Below are positions 37,315 to 45,580 of a stretch of 64,000 bases of DNA, piece by piece. Under the pieces are notes generated by a model, which had not been told where the DNA came from, searched no databases, and saw nothing but the letters and a program-made list of their open reading frames with translations. Source of the DNA: [Actinomadura] parvosata subsp. kistnae (GTDB taxonomy: Bacteria; Actinomycetota; Actinomycetes; Streptosporangiales; Streptosporangiaceae); NCBI RefSeq assembly GCF_900323885.1, contig NZ_OOHJ01000005.1, positions 426,259-490,258 of the forward strand, read 5' to 3'. The position numbers were made by a program, and so were the translations under genes. Positions within the stretch are counted from its first letter, which is position 1. Each line of letters opens with the position of its first letter.

Positions 37315-38290
37315 AGGAGTTCGCCTACCGGCGGGCCCGTGACGTGCGCGACGCGCTGCTCGCGGGCGACGGCGGCGCCCGCTACCTGGGCGGCGGCACG
37401 AACCTCGTCGACCTCATGAAGTGCGGCGTCGAAGCGCCCGACAAGCTGGTGGACGTGCGGTTCCTGCCGCTCGCCGGCATCCGCGAGGCGCCGGACGGCG
37501 GGCTGGTGATCGGCGCGACCGCCACCAACAGCGACACGGCGGCCCACCCCGAGGTGCGGCGGCGGTATCCGGCGCTGAGCCAGGCGGTGCTGGCGGGCGC
37601 GTCCGGCCAGCTGCGCAACATGGCCACCGTGGGCGGCAACCTGCTGCAACGCACCCGGTGCGGGTACTTCGCCGATCCCTCCCAGCCGTGCAACAAGCGG
37701 CTGCCCGGCAGCGGCTGCCCGGCGATCGCGGGGGAGCACCACAACCACGCCGTCCTCGGCCGCTCCCGCCACTGCGCCGCCACCCACCCGTCGGACCTGG
37801 CGGTGGCGCTGGCGGCGTACGACGCGGTCGTGCGTTACGAGACGCTCGACGGCCCGGCGAGGTCCCGCTGACGGAGCTGTACCCGCCGGTCGGTGACACG
37901 CCGGAGCGGGAGACGGTCCTGCCGCCGGGCGCCCTGATCACGGCCGTCGCCCTGCCGGGGGTACCGCTCAGGGCGCGGTACCGCAAGGTGCGCGAGCGCG
38001 CGTCCTACGCCTTCGCCACCGTGTCCATCGCGGCCGGCCTCGGCGTGCGCGACGGCGCCGTCCGGGACGTGCGGATCGCCTGGGGCGGCGTCGCGTCGCG
38101 GCCCTGGCGCGCCGGCACCGCCGAGGACCTGCTCCGGAACGGCCCCGCCACGCCGGAGGCGTTCCTGGCCGCCGCCGAGGCGGAGCTGTCGGCGGCCGAG
38201 CCCCTGCCCGGCAACGCCTACAAGGTGACCCTGGCGCGGAACCTGACCGTGGCCGTCCTGACCCGCCTGGCCGAGGAGGCGAGCGCATGA
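37311..38290 (+). CDS. Aldehyde oxidoreductase FAD subunit (PaoB/YagS-like), -1 frame break
   Basis: FAD/[4Fe-4S] subunit of about 326 residues. FAD-site motifs ARYLGGGTNLVDLMKCGV and ATVGGNLLQRTRCGYFADPSQPCNKRLPGSGCPAI, the latter with the extra Cys residues that bind a [4Fe-4S] cluster in PaoB. At 37856-37857 (CCCGG, one G short of CCCGGG) the frame breaks; restoring it gives DGPGEVPLTELYPP and continues to EEASA. It overlaps the molybdopterin subunit by ATGA. Probably a sequencing error, since the flanking subunits are intact. Confidence 0.9.
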
Positions 38291-40395
38291 ACACCACCTT
38301 CACGGAGGCCGTCGGGGTCGCCCGGCCGCGCGTCGAGGGGCGCGACAAGGTGACCGGCGCCGCGCTCTACGCCGCCGACGTGCCGGTGCCGGAGCTGCTG
38401 TTCGGCGCGGTCGTCCTGGCCACGATCGCGCGCGGGCGCGTCCGGGAGATCGACGTCGCCGCCGTCCAGGACATGCCGGGCGTCGTGGGCGTGATCGACC
38501 ACCGCAACGCGCCCCGGCTCGACCCGGAGACGCAGCACTTCTTCGGCCCCGACGGCGGGCTGCTGCTGTTGCAGGACGACGCCGTCCCCTTCGCCGGCCG
38601 GCCCGTCGCGCTCGTCGTGGCGCGCACGCCCGAGCAGGCCGAGGCGGCGGCCCGGGCGCTGCCGGTGCGCTACGACGAGGAGCCGCACGACACCGCGTTC
38701 GACGCCGCCCACCCGGCGGGCCGCCCGGCGATGACGCTCTTCGACGGTCCGGTGGACGTCGGTGACGTGACGGCGGAGCTGGCCGGCGCCGAGGTGGTCG
38801 TCGCCGAGCGGTACCGCACGCCGGAGGAGCACTGCGGCGCCATGGAGCCGCACTCGGCGACCGCGTGGTGGGAGGGCGAGCGGTTGCAGGCCATCGACTC
38901 CGACCAGGGGCCGTTCGCCGTGGCGCGCGTCCTGGCCGCGCTGTTCCGCCTGGAGCCGGCGCGGGTGCGGGTGCGCACCGAGCACGTCGGCGGCGGCTTC
39001 GGCTCCAAGGGCATGTGCGGCCCGCAGCTCATCCTCGCGGCGATGGCCGCGACGCTGTTCCGCCGGCCGGTACGGGTGACGCTGACCCGCGCCCAGGTGT
39101 TCCTGGCCACCGCGATGAGGCCGATGACCGAGCAGGTCGTGCGGATCGGCGCCACCGCCGACGGCCGGCTGCGGGCCATCGACCACGCGGCGGCGTTCGA
39201 GATCTCCCCGCTCTCGGAGTACATCGAGGGCTGCACCGAGCTCACCAAGACGCTCTACGCCGCGCCCGCGATCCGGACCCGGCTCACCGCCGTCCCGCTG
39301 GACGTGCTGCCGCCGTTCTCGATGCGGGCGCCCGGCGCGGCGCCGGGGTCGTTCGCCCTGGAATGCGCCATCGACGAGCTGGCGGAGCGGCTGGGCCTGG
39401 ACCCGATCGAGCTGCGGCTGCGCAACGAGCCGGCCGTGGGGCCCGCCTCCGGGCTGCCGTTCAGCGGCCGCAACCTGGTGGCGTGCCTGCGCGAGGGCGC
39501 GCGCAGGTTCGGCTGGGAGACGCGCGACCACCGGCCGCGCCGGCGGCGCGAAGGGCGGCTCCTGGTCGGTACGGGCGTCGCCGCCTCGTCGTTCAGCGCC
39601 GGCGCGTTCCCCTCGACGGCGTCGATCACCGCCGAGCCGGACGGGACGTACCGCGTGCTCGTCGGCGCCACCGACCTCGGCACGGGCGCGCGCACGGCGC
39701 TGACCGCGATCGCCGCCGACGCGCTGGGCACCACCGTCGAGCGGATCCGGCTGCGCATCTCCGACAGCGAGCTCGGCCCGGCGTGGGGCGCGGGCGGCTC
39801 GCGCGGCACCACGTCCTGGGCCTGGGCCATCACGCAGGCGGCGGCCGAGCTGCGCGCCCGGGCGCGCGACCCGGACCGGCCGGTGACGGTCACCGCCGAC
39901 ACCACCGGCTCGCTCGCGGGGCTGGCCGCGCTGGAGCGGCACTCCTTCAGCGCCGTCTTCGCCGAGGTGACCGCCGACCCGGCGACCGGCGAGGTGCGGG
40001 TGCGCCGGCTGCTCGGCATGTTCGCGGTGGGACGGGTGGTCAACCCGCTCATGGCCCGCAGCCAGGTGATCGGCGGCATGATCGGCGGCCTGTCGATGGC
40101 CCTGCACGAGGAGGGCCTGCGCGACCCCGTCTCGGGCCGGCACGTCAACGCCGATTTCGCCGGCTACCACATCGCCGCGCACGCCGACGTGCCCGACGTC
40201 GAGGCCGGGTTCGTGGACGATCACGAGCCGGGCATCCCGCTGGGCATCAAGGGCGTGGGCGAGATCGGCAACGTCGGCACGGCGGCGGCGATCGCCAACG
40301 CCGTCTGGCACGCCACCGGGACCCGTGTGCGGACGCTGCCGATCCGGCTCGACCGCGTCCTGGAGGACGGCGTCCATGAACGTTTCATGCCCTGA
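38287..40395 (+). CDS. Aldehyde oxidoreductase molybdopterin subunit (PaoC/YagR-like)
   Basis: Catalytic molybdenum-cytosine-dinucleotide subunit, 702 residues. The N-terminal RPRVEGRDKVTGAALYAADVPVPELLFG, cofactor motifs VGGGFGSKGMCGPQLI and FSMRAPGAAPGSFALECAIDELAERLGLDPIELRLRN, and the catalytic Glu in GIPLGIKGVGEIGNVGTAAAIANA are typical of xanthine-oxidase-family aldehyde oxidoreductases. It completes an L-M-S set in the order small, medium, large. Broad-range aldehyde oxidation is the usual role. The MOSC gene downstream (121 bp) may help with molybdenum cofactor handling. Confidence 0.93.
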   Translation: MNTTFTEAVGVARPRVEGRDKVTGAALYAADVPVPELLFGAVVLATIARGRVREIDVAAVQDMPGVVGVIDHRNAPRLDPETQHFFGPDGGLLLLQDDAVPFAGRPVALVVARTPEQAEAAARALPVRYDEEPHDTAFDAAHPAGRPAMTLFDGPVDVGDVTAELAGAEVVVAERYRTPEEHCGAMEPHSATAWWEGERLQAIDSDQGPFAVARVLAALFRLEPARVRVRTEHVGGGFGSKGMCGPQLILAAMAATLFRRPVRVTLTRAQVFLATAMRPMTEQVVRIGATADGRLRAIDHAAAFEISPLSEYIEGCTELTKTLYAAPAIRTRLTAVPLDVLPPFSMRAPGAAPGSFALECAIDELAERLGLDPIELRLRNEPAVGPASGLPFSGRNLVACLREGARRFGWETRDHRPRRRREGRLLVGTGVAASSFSAGAFPSTASITAEPDGTYRVLVGATDLGTGARTALTAIAADALGTTVERIRLRISDSELGPAWGAGGSRGTTSWAWAITQAAAELRARARDPDRPVTVTADTTGSLAGLAALERHSFSAVFAEVTADPATGEVRVRRLLGMFAVGRVVNPLMARSQVIGGMIGGLSMALHEEGLRDPVSGRHVNADFAGYHIAAHADVPDVEAGFVDDHEPGIPLGIKGVGEIGNVGTAAAIANAVWHATGTRVRTLPIRLDRVLEDGVHERFMP

Positions 40396-40516
40396 CCGGG
40401 GCGGCTTCCTGCGGCGGCCACGTCGCGGAAGCTCATCCGCCCGGGCCGGTGAGCGGCCTCCCGGCGTGATCGGCGGGCTCTCGTGAAGGGGGCTTCGTGC
40501 GGCGTACGGTGGCGGG

Positions 40517-41337
40517 GTGCAGCTTGCTGAGATCCGGAAATATCCGGTCAAGTCGGTTTCTGGGCGGGCGGTGGCGGCGACGGTCGTGGAGCCCTGGGGC
40601 TCGCGGAGGACCGCCGCTGGGCCGTCGTCGACGAGCGGGGCGACGTCCACTGGCTCGGCGAGAACCCCCGGCTGCTGTCCGTCGTCGCCGCCGTCACCGA
40701 CGAGGACGGGCTGCTGCTCGAAGCGCCGGGCATGCCCCCGCTGAAGGTGCCCCCGGCCACCGGGGAGCGGGTCCCGATCGGTTTCGCCGAAGTGGACGAC
40801 GTCGTGCTCGCGCACCCCGACGCGCACGCCTGGTTCACCCGCCTGCTCGGCAAGCCGGCCCGCCTGGTCTGGCTCGACGACCCCCGCCGCTGCGCCGTCC
40901 CGGCCGCCCACGGCGGCCTGCCCGGCGACGTCGTCCACCTCGCCGGCGACGCCCCCGTCCTGCTCACCTCCCGCTCCTCCCTGCGCCGCCTGGACGAGTG
41001 GATATCCGAAGGCGCCGCGGAACGCGGGGAGGACCCGCCCGCCCCGCTCGACATGGCCAGGTTCCGCCCCAACCTCGTGATCGACGGCGCACCCCCGTAC
41101 GCCGAGGACGCCTGGCGCGAGCTGCGCATCGGCCCGCTCACCTTTCGCGTCACCGAGCACTGCGACCGCTGCGCCGCCACCACCTACGACCCGGTCACCT
41201 TCGCGGGCGGCAAGGAGCCCCTGCGCACCCTCGCCCGCCACCGCCGCTGGGACGGCAAGACCTGGTTCGGCATCCGCCTGGTGCCCCGGGGCCGGGGTGA
41301 GCTGCGCCTCGGCGACCCGGTCACCGTCCTGGCCTGA
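40517..41337 (+). CDS. MOSC-domain protein (MOCO sulfurase-like), -1 frame break
   Basis: About 273 residues. An N-terminal MOSC_N beta-barrel starts (V/M)QLAEIRKYPVKSVSGRAV, and the MOSC domain has FRPNLVIDGAPPYAEDAWRELRIG, FRVTEHCDRCAATTYDPVT and WFGIRLVPRGRGELRLGDPV, with the conserved Cys in CDRC. The frames break in the G-run at 40596-40599; one added G restores EPWGLAEDRRWAVVDERGD. It follows the molybdenum hydroxylase operon, so it may help deliver or modify molybdenum cofactor. Family members such as YcbX also reduce N-hydroxylated compounds. Confidence 0.88.
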
Positions 41338-41374
41338 CCCCGGGGCGAGGGCCCCGGATCAGCACGACACAGGA

Positions 41375-42556
41375 TCAGCACGACAGCGGGGACGAGCTGA
41401 CGGCCAGGTCGTCGTACCAGAGGGTGTCGCTGTCGTTGGCGTAGCTCTCCCAGCCCAGCCGGAGCGTGGCCGGGCGCGGGGCGGCGGCGCGGCGCAGCCA
41501 CTGCCCGTCCACGTCCTGCGTGGGGACGCCGTCCACGCGCAGGCCCGCCACCTCCTGGTCGTCGACGTACGTGCGCATCGACCGCTGCGTGGTGTCGATC
41601 TCGTAGCGCAGGCAGATCCAGCGGCCGACCGGCAGCGGGGTGCTCAGGGCGACGCCGGCCGGGCTCTGCTCGGGCAGGGTGGCGTCGTCGGACTCGCGGT
41701 TCCACTGCAGGGCGCCGTTCTGGCCGCCGATGCGCAGGTCGCGGTTGCCGTCGTTGGCGTCGGCCATGGTGATCATGCTGACGTGCGTGGCGGGCAGGGC
41801 CGTGGTGTGGCGGATCCACACGCGGGCGTGCACGACCGGGCCGATCTTGGAGACGTCGCGGGTGGTGGCGGCGAACACGTGGTTGCAGTAGCCCGCGCCG
41901 CCCTGGATGCGCAGGGACCTGGACCCGCTGCGGGCGACGGAGGTGTCGATGGTGGCGGTGCCGGTGCCGGAACAGTTCGGCGTGGTGACCTGCCACTCGC
42001 CGGACGGGGTGCCCGACTGGTCCTCGAACCCGGAGCAGATCGGCGCGTCCCCGCAGCCCGGCGGAACGGTCGGGGTCACCGTGGGGGTCACGGTGGGAGT
42101 CACCGTGGGGTCACGGTCGGGGTGGGGCGCCGTTGCAGGGGTGTCGTTGAGCGCGAAGTCGGTGGGCGCCGGGTTCGTCCCCGACCAGGTGCCCTGGAGG
42201 CCGAACTCGACGGAGCCGCCCGTGGGCAGGGAGGCGTTCCAGGCCAGGGCGGCCGCCGTGACGACGGCGGCGTTCTGCTCCACCTGGGCGTTCCACCCGC
42301 CGGTGACGTGCTGGCCTCCTGTGTACGTCCAGCGCAGCCGCCATCCGCTCAGCGCCGGCCCCTGATTGCTCACCTTCACCTGCGCGGTGAAGCCGCCCTG
42401 CCACTGGTTGACCGTGTAGTCCACCCGGCAGCCGGTCTCCGCCGCGGCGGGGACGGTCGCGACGAGGCCGGCGAGCGCCAGGACCGCGGCGCAGACGGCG
42501 GCGATCCACAACCGCACGGCCGCGGGACGGTGCCTGGCCACAGGGGGACGAGTCAT
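41375..42556 (-). CDS. Secreted CBM2 (cellulose-binding) protein with C-terminal lectin/lyase-like domain
   Basis: Secreted protein of 393 residues. A signal peptide (RHRPAAVRLWIAAVCAAVLALAGLVATVPAAA) leads to a CBM2 domain (about 40-145; GCRVDYTVNQWQGGFTAQVKVSNQGPALSGWRLRW, WNAQVEQ) that binds cellulose or xylan, a Thr/Pro linker of VTPT repeats, then a C-terminal beta-rich domain (SVARSGSRSLRIQ, WDDYLA-like WYDDLAVSSS) resembling polysaccharide-lyase/heparinase-like or concanavalin-like folds. ATG 42556 follows GGAAGGTGAG. A perfect CebR box 29 bp upstream predicts cellobiose control. The catalytic status of the C-terminal domain is unclear. Confidence 0.85.
   Translation of the reverse strand: MTRPPVARHRPAAVRLWIAAVCAAVLALAGLVATVPAAAETGCRVDYTVNQWQGGFTAQVKVSNQGPALSGWRLRWTYTGGQHVTGGWNAQVEQNAAVVTAAALAWNASLPTGGSVEFGLQGTWSGTNPAPTDFALNDTPATAPHPDRDPTVTPTVTPTVTPTVPPGCGDAPICSGFEDQSGTPSGEWQVTTPNCSGTGTATIDTSVARSGSRSLRIQGGAGYCNHVFAATTRDVSKIGPVVHARVWIRHTTALPATHVSMITMADANDGNRDLRIGGQNGALQWNRESDDATLPEQSPAGVALSTPLPVGRWICLRYEIDTTQRSMRTYVDDQEVAGLRVDGVPTQDVDGQWLRRAAAPRPATLRLGWESYANDSDTLWYDDLAVSSSPLSC
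42074..42119. repeat. 12-bp tandem repeats encoding the Thr/Pro linker
   Basis: Three full units of GGTCACCGTGGG-like sequence (42074-42085, 42086-42097, 42098-42109) plus a partial unit. They encode the TVTP repeats between the cellulose-binding and C-terminal domains. Confidence 0.75.
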
Positions 42557-42584
42557 GCGTCGCTCACCTTCCTGGTTCGTCTGA

Positions 42585-42598
42585 TGGGAGCGCTCCCA
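42585..42598. promoter_or_regulatory. CebR-type operator
   Basis: TGGGAGCGCTCCCA, an exact match to the 14-bp palindrome bound by the LacI-family repressor CebR in streptomycetes, placed 29 bp before the CBM2 gene start. CebR is released by cellobiose and cellotriose, so the gene is probably induced during cellulose growth. The repressor gene is not in this window. Confidence 0.85.
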
Positions 42599-43026
42599 AT
42601 CGGCTCCGGCGACGATGATTTGCGGTGCGGCCGGTGCTGTCAACGCCCGATCCCGCCGCGCCCGCCGCCACCAGCGCCCCGAGCCGTCCCGCCCGTGAAC
42701 CTTTCACAGCCCCGGGGTGAGCGCTCGTCCTGGGGTCCGTTACGATGGGTGAGCTTTCGTCACCGAGTGGCCGCTTCCGGGATCCGCCCGCGCGGCGGCA
42801 AACCTGTCCGGGGCCAAAGGTGGTGCGCTCGCCGGTAAAGATCCGCCCATTCGGCGGCGGGTCGGCGGGGCCCGCCCAGGTGACGAACCTAGACTCATCA
42901 CCACGAACCCCCCGGATCTGCCCAGCCTGGTGGGCGCGCAACTCCGCTCGTTCCCGCATGCGTTGTTCGTCGCCCTTGCCCGGCTTTTTGCACACATCGA
43001 TCGATCAAGAAGGGGACTGGGCCGGG
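42599..43026. other. Non-coding region between CBM2 and membrane-protein genes
   Basis: About 430 bp with no credible gene. It holds the CBM2 promoter side (CebR box just outside) and the leader of the rightward gene. TACGAT near 42738 and TAGACT near 42890 could be -10 elements, but neither has a convincing -35. I do not recognise a riboswitch or attenuator. Confidence 0.4.
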
Positions 43027-43830
43027 ATGGGCGACGTTCAGCGGAAGTTCGAGTTGACCGGACCGCAGATCGCGGGCAGCGCGCTGGCCGGGGCCACCGC
43101 CGCGGTCGCCGCCTCCTGCCTCGGAGTGGCCGGCACCGTGATCGGCGCGGCGCTGGTCAGCGTCGGCACGACGGTGGGCACCACCGTGTACGCGCACTAC
43201 CTCGAACGCACCCACCAGAAGGTCAAGCAGCACACAGAGAACACCCAGCGCGGGCACACCGCCGCGAAGGCGCCGGCTGTCGCGGTCATGGAGGCGGAGC
43301 CGGCACCGGACGAGAGGGCGCCGTGGGGCAGGATCGCCGTCGCCGCCGGGGTGGTGTTCGCCGTCAGCATGGCCGGCATCCTGATGTACCAGACCGTCGC
43401 CGACCGGACCGTGGCCGAGCAGCTCACCGGCAAGCCCGCCCGTCCGGCCGCCCGCCCCAAGCCGCAGGTCGGCAAGGGCACGGGCGCCGGCCTCGACGTC
43501 CCCGGCCGCCCGCTGCGGACGGCGGCGACCCGCTCGGCGAGCCCGCCCCCGAGCCCGTCGGAGTCCCCGGCGGTCGTCTCCACCTTCACCCCGGCGCCGG
43601 TCGTGAGCGCGACTCTCGCGACGATCACGACGCCGGCCGCCGACCCCACTCCGGCCCCAGAGCCATCGGCCACGGCCGGTATTTCCGGCGCCCCCTCGAC
43701 CGGCGCCCCGTCACCTCGCCAGACCCCGAGCCCCCTCGGCACGGCACCCGAACCGGAGCCCACCGACCCGGCCGACCGGCGCCCCGCGCCGACCTGCCGC
43801 CCCGCCGGCGACCAGTCGCCCACGTGCTGA
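43027..43830 (+). CDS. Membrane-anchored hypothetical protein with Pro/Ser/Thr-rich tail
   Basis: A 267-residue protein I do not recognise. Residues about 10-55 form a glycine/alanine-rich hydrophobic hairpin (GPQIAGSALAGATAAVAASCLGVAGTVIGAALVSVGTTVG), followed by a charged cytoplasmic stretch, a second membrane span (WGRIAVAAGVVFAVSMAGILMYQT, about 98-121), and a long disordered Pro/Ser/Thr/Ala tail ending in two Cys (APTCRPAGDQSPTC). This layout fits a membrane or cell-envelope anchor. The ATG follows AAGGGGACTGGGCCGGG. No neighbour suggests a role. Confidence 0.7.
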   Translation: MGDVQRKFELTGPQIAGSALAGATAAVAASCLGVAGTVIGAALVSVGTTVGTTVYAHYLERTHQKVKQHTENTQRGHTAAKAPAVAVMEAEPAPDERAPWGRIAVAAGVVFAVSMAGILMYQTVADRTVAEQLTGKPARPAARPKPQVGKGTGAGLDVPGRPLRTAATRSASPPPSPSESPAVVSTFTPAPVVSATLATITTPAADPTPAPEPSATAGISGAPSTGAPSPRQTPSPLGTAPEPEPTDPADRRPAPTCRPAGDQSPTC

Positions 43831-43875
43831 CCGGGGGTCCCGTCGGCGGGCGGATCGGGCCCGCGGGCGTGGACG

Positions 43876-44601
43876 TCAGCCGGCGAGGCGGTGGCGGGCG
43901 AGGGCGTCGTAGAAGGGCTGGTGGTACTGGGCGACGCGGCGCAGGTGCGGGTTCGTGTCGGGGGTCTCGCGCCGCTGCGGCGTCCTGGCCTCCAGGCCGC
44001 TGCTCCGCGCGACCTCCGCGTGCCACCGGTCGGTACGCCGCCAGTTCGCCCGCCGCCCCGGGTCCCAGCGCAGCGCCTCCGGCTTGAAGGCGAGCCCGAC
44101 GCGTTCGCAGTACGCGCGGACGGTCGCCTCGGGGGAGGAGACGAGGTCGTCGCCGTCGATCACCAGCGGGATCTCGCCGGTGGCCGACCGGACGGCGTCG
44201 AAGATGACGTGCAGGTACTCGAAGCCGTACTCGTCGAGGGTGGCGCCGGGGTTCATCGCGTAGTGCGACGAGATCGCCGCCCCCGGCTCCCGGATCATGA
44301 ACGTGTTGACGACCTCGGTGTAGAGCCGCTCGTCCTGGAGCAGCGGCGTGTAGGTGTAGTCGGAGGTCTCCTTGACGAACACCCGGCGCCCGCCGGCGTT
44401 CAGCTCGAGGATCGCGTCGAGCAGCGCGGTCGGCGAGGTGACGCGCCGGCCCGCCACCTCGAAGTGCCCGTCCGCCTGGAGGTAGGAGAACGGCTCGTGC
44501 AGCACTTCGAGGTCGCCGCGTTCGAGCATGATGCGCAGGAACGCCGTGGACCGCGACCGGGGGACCGCCCACAGCACGATGGGCTTGGGCGCGGCGCTCA
44601 T
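43876..44601 (-). CDS. PAPS-dependent sulfotransferase family protein
   Basis: A 241-residue cytosolic sulfotransferase-like protein. The 5'-phosphosulfate loop is in VLWAVPRSRSTAFLRIMLERGD, the core continues VLHEPFSY, the 3'-phosphate-binding strand is in VNTFMIREPGAAISSHY, and a late motif is ALRWDPGRRANWRRTDRWHAEVA. It would transfer a sulfuryl group from PAPS to a hydroxyl or amine. It is the third gene of the minus-strand arm (overlapping the AKR stop by 4 bases), and PAPS-synthesis genes cysD and cysNC close the other arm, so it is probably the tailoring enzyme of the cluster. Confidence 0.82.
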   Translation of the reverse strand: MSAAPKPIVLWAVPRSRSTAFLRIMLERGDLEVLHEPFSYLQADGHFEVAGRRVTSPTALLDAILELNAGGRRVFVKETSDYTYTPLLQDERLYTEVVNTFMIREPGAAISSHYAMNPGATLDEYGFEYLHVIFDAVRSATGEIPLVIDGDDLVSSPEATVRAYCERVGLAFKPEALRWDPGRRANWRRTDRWHAEVARSSGLEARTPQRRETPDTNPHLRRVAQYHQPFYDALARHRLAG

Positions 44602-45580
44602 TGCGACCACTCCGTGGGCCGGCGGTCCCAGCGGTGCTCGCGCAGCGCGGCCATCAGCTCCTCGCTCAGCGGCTCGGCGTCGCTCGTGGCGAGGTTGGCG
44701 CGCACGTGCGCGGGCTTGCGCATGCCGGGGATGACGGTGGCGACGTCGGGGTTGGCGAGGATGAAGCGCAGGGCGAGCTCGGGCATGGTCATGCCCTCGG
44801 GCACGATCCGCGCCAGCCGTTCGGCGCGCTCCACGCTCGGGACGAGGTTCTCCGGCACGAAGTACGTGTTGCGCCAGTCGCCTTCGGGCCAGCGGCTGTC
44901 GCGGGTGAGGGTGCCGGTGAGCGTGCCCTCGTCGAAGGGCACCCGGGCGATCACGGCGACGTCCAGCTCGCGGCAGGCGGGGAACAGCTCGTCCTCGGGG
45001 GCCTGGTCGAAGATGTTGTAGATGACCTGCACCGCGTCGATCAGCCCGGTCTCCAGCGTCCGCAGCACGTTCCAGGGCTCCCACCGGTTGACGCTGATGC
45101 CGACCCCGCCGATCAGCCCGCGGTCCTTCATCTCGGTGACCGTGTCCTGCCACGACGGGTCGTGCGCCCAGGAGTCCTCCCAGACGTGGAACTGGAACAG
45201 GTCCACCGACGGCAGGGCCAGCCCTTCGAGGCTGCGGTTCAGGTACTCCCACAGGTGGTCCGGCGGGTAGACGTCGGCCAGCTTGGAGTCGCGGGTGGAC
45301 GGCCAGGTGCGGTCCTTGGGCGGGGCTTGGTCGCGAGATGGAGGCGGCGGTCGGGGTGCCGCTCCAGCAGCCGCCCAAGCATCCGCTCGCTGTGGCCGCG
45401 CCCGTAGATCCAGGCGGTGTCGAAGAAGGTGCATCCGAGCCGGACGGCCTCGTCGAGCGCGGCGTCGCCGGTCGCGTCGTCGGCGCCGGTCCATCCGCCC
45501 TCGCCGCCGGCGATGCCCCACATGCCGTAGCCGACCTCGCTGACCTTCCAGCCCAGCCGGCCGAATCGGCGCTCACGCAT
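44598..45580 (-). CDS. Aldo/keto reductase, -1 frame break
   Basis: NADPH-dependent carbonyl reductase of the AKR family, about 327 residues. N-terminal (RRFGRLGWKVSEVGYGMWGIAG), the Tyr in FFDTAWIYGRGHSERMLG, then in the adjacent frame the Lys/strand PPKDRTWPSTRDSKLADVY and LPSVDLFQFHVW, IYNIFDQAPEDELFP, GVGISVNRWEP and ALRFILANPDVATVIPGMRK. One base is missing in the G-run at 45322-45325; adding it joins LATK-PPKDRTW. It sits between the argininosuccinate-synthase-like and sulfotransferase genes, overlapping both, so it likely reduces a pathway aldehyde or ketone. Confidence 0.88.

Noticed and set aside
42599..43026. Possible riboswitch in front of the 43027 gene
   Set aside because: I could not match any known actinobacterial class (c-di-AMP, cobalamin, TPP) and no clear paired stems were found by eye.
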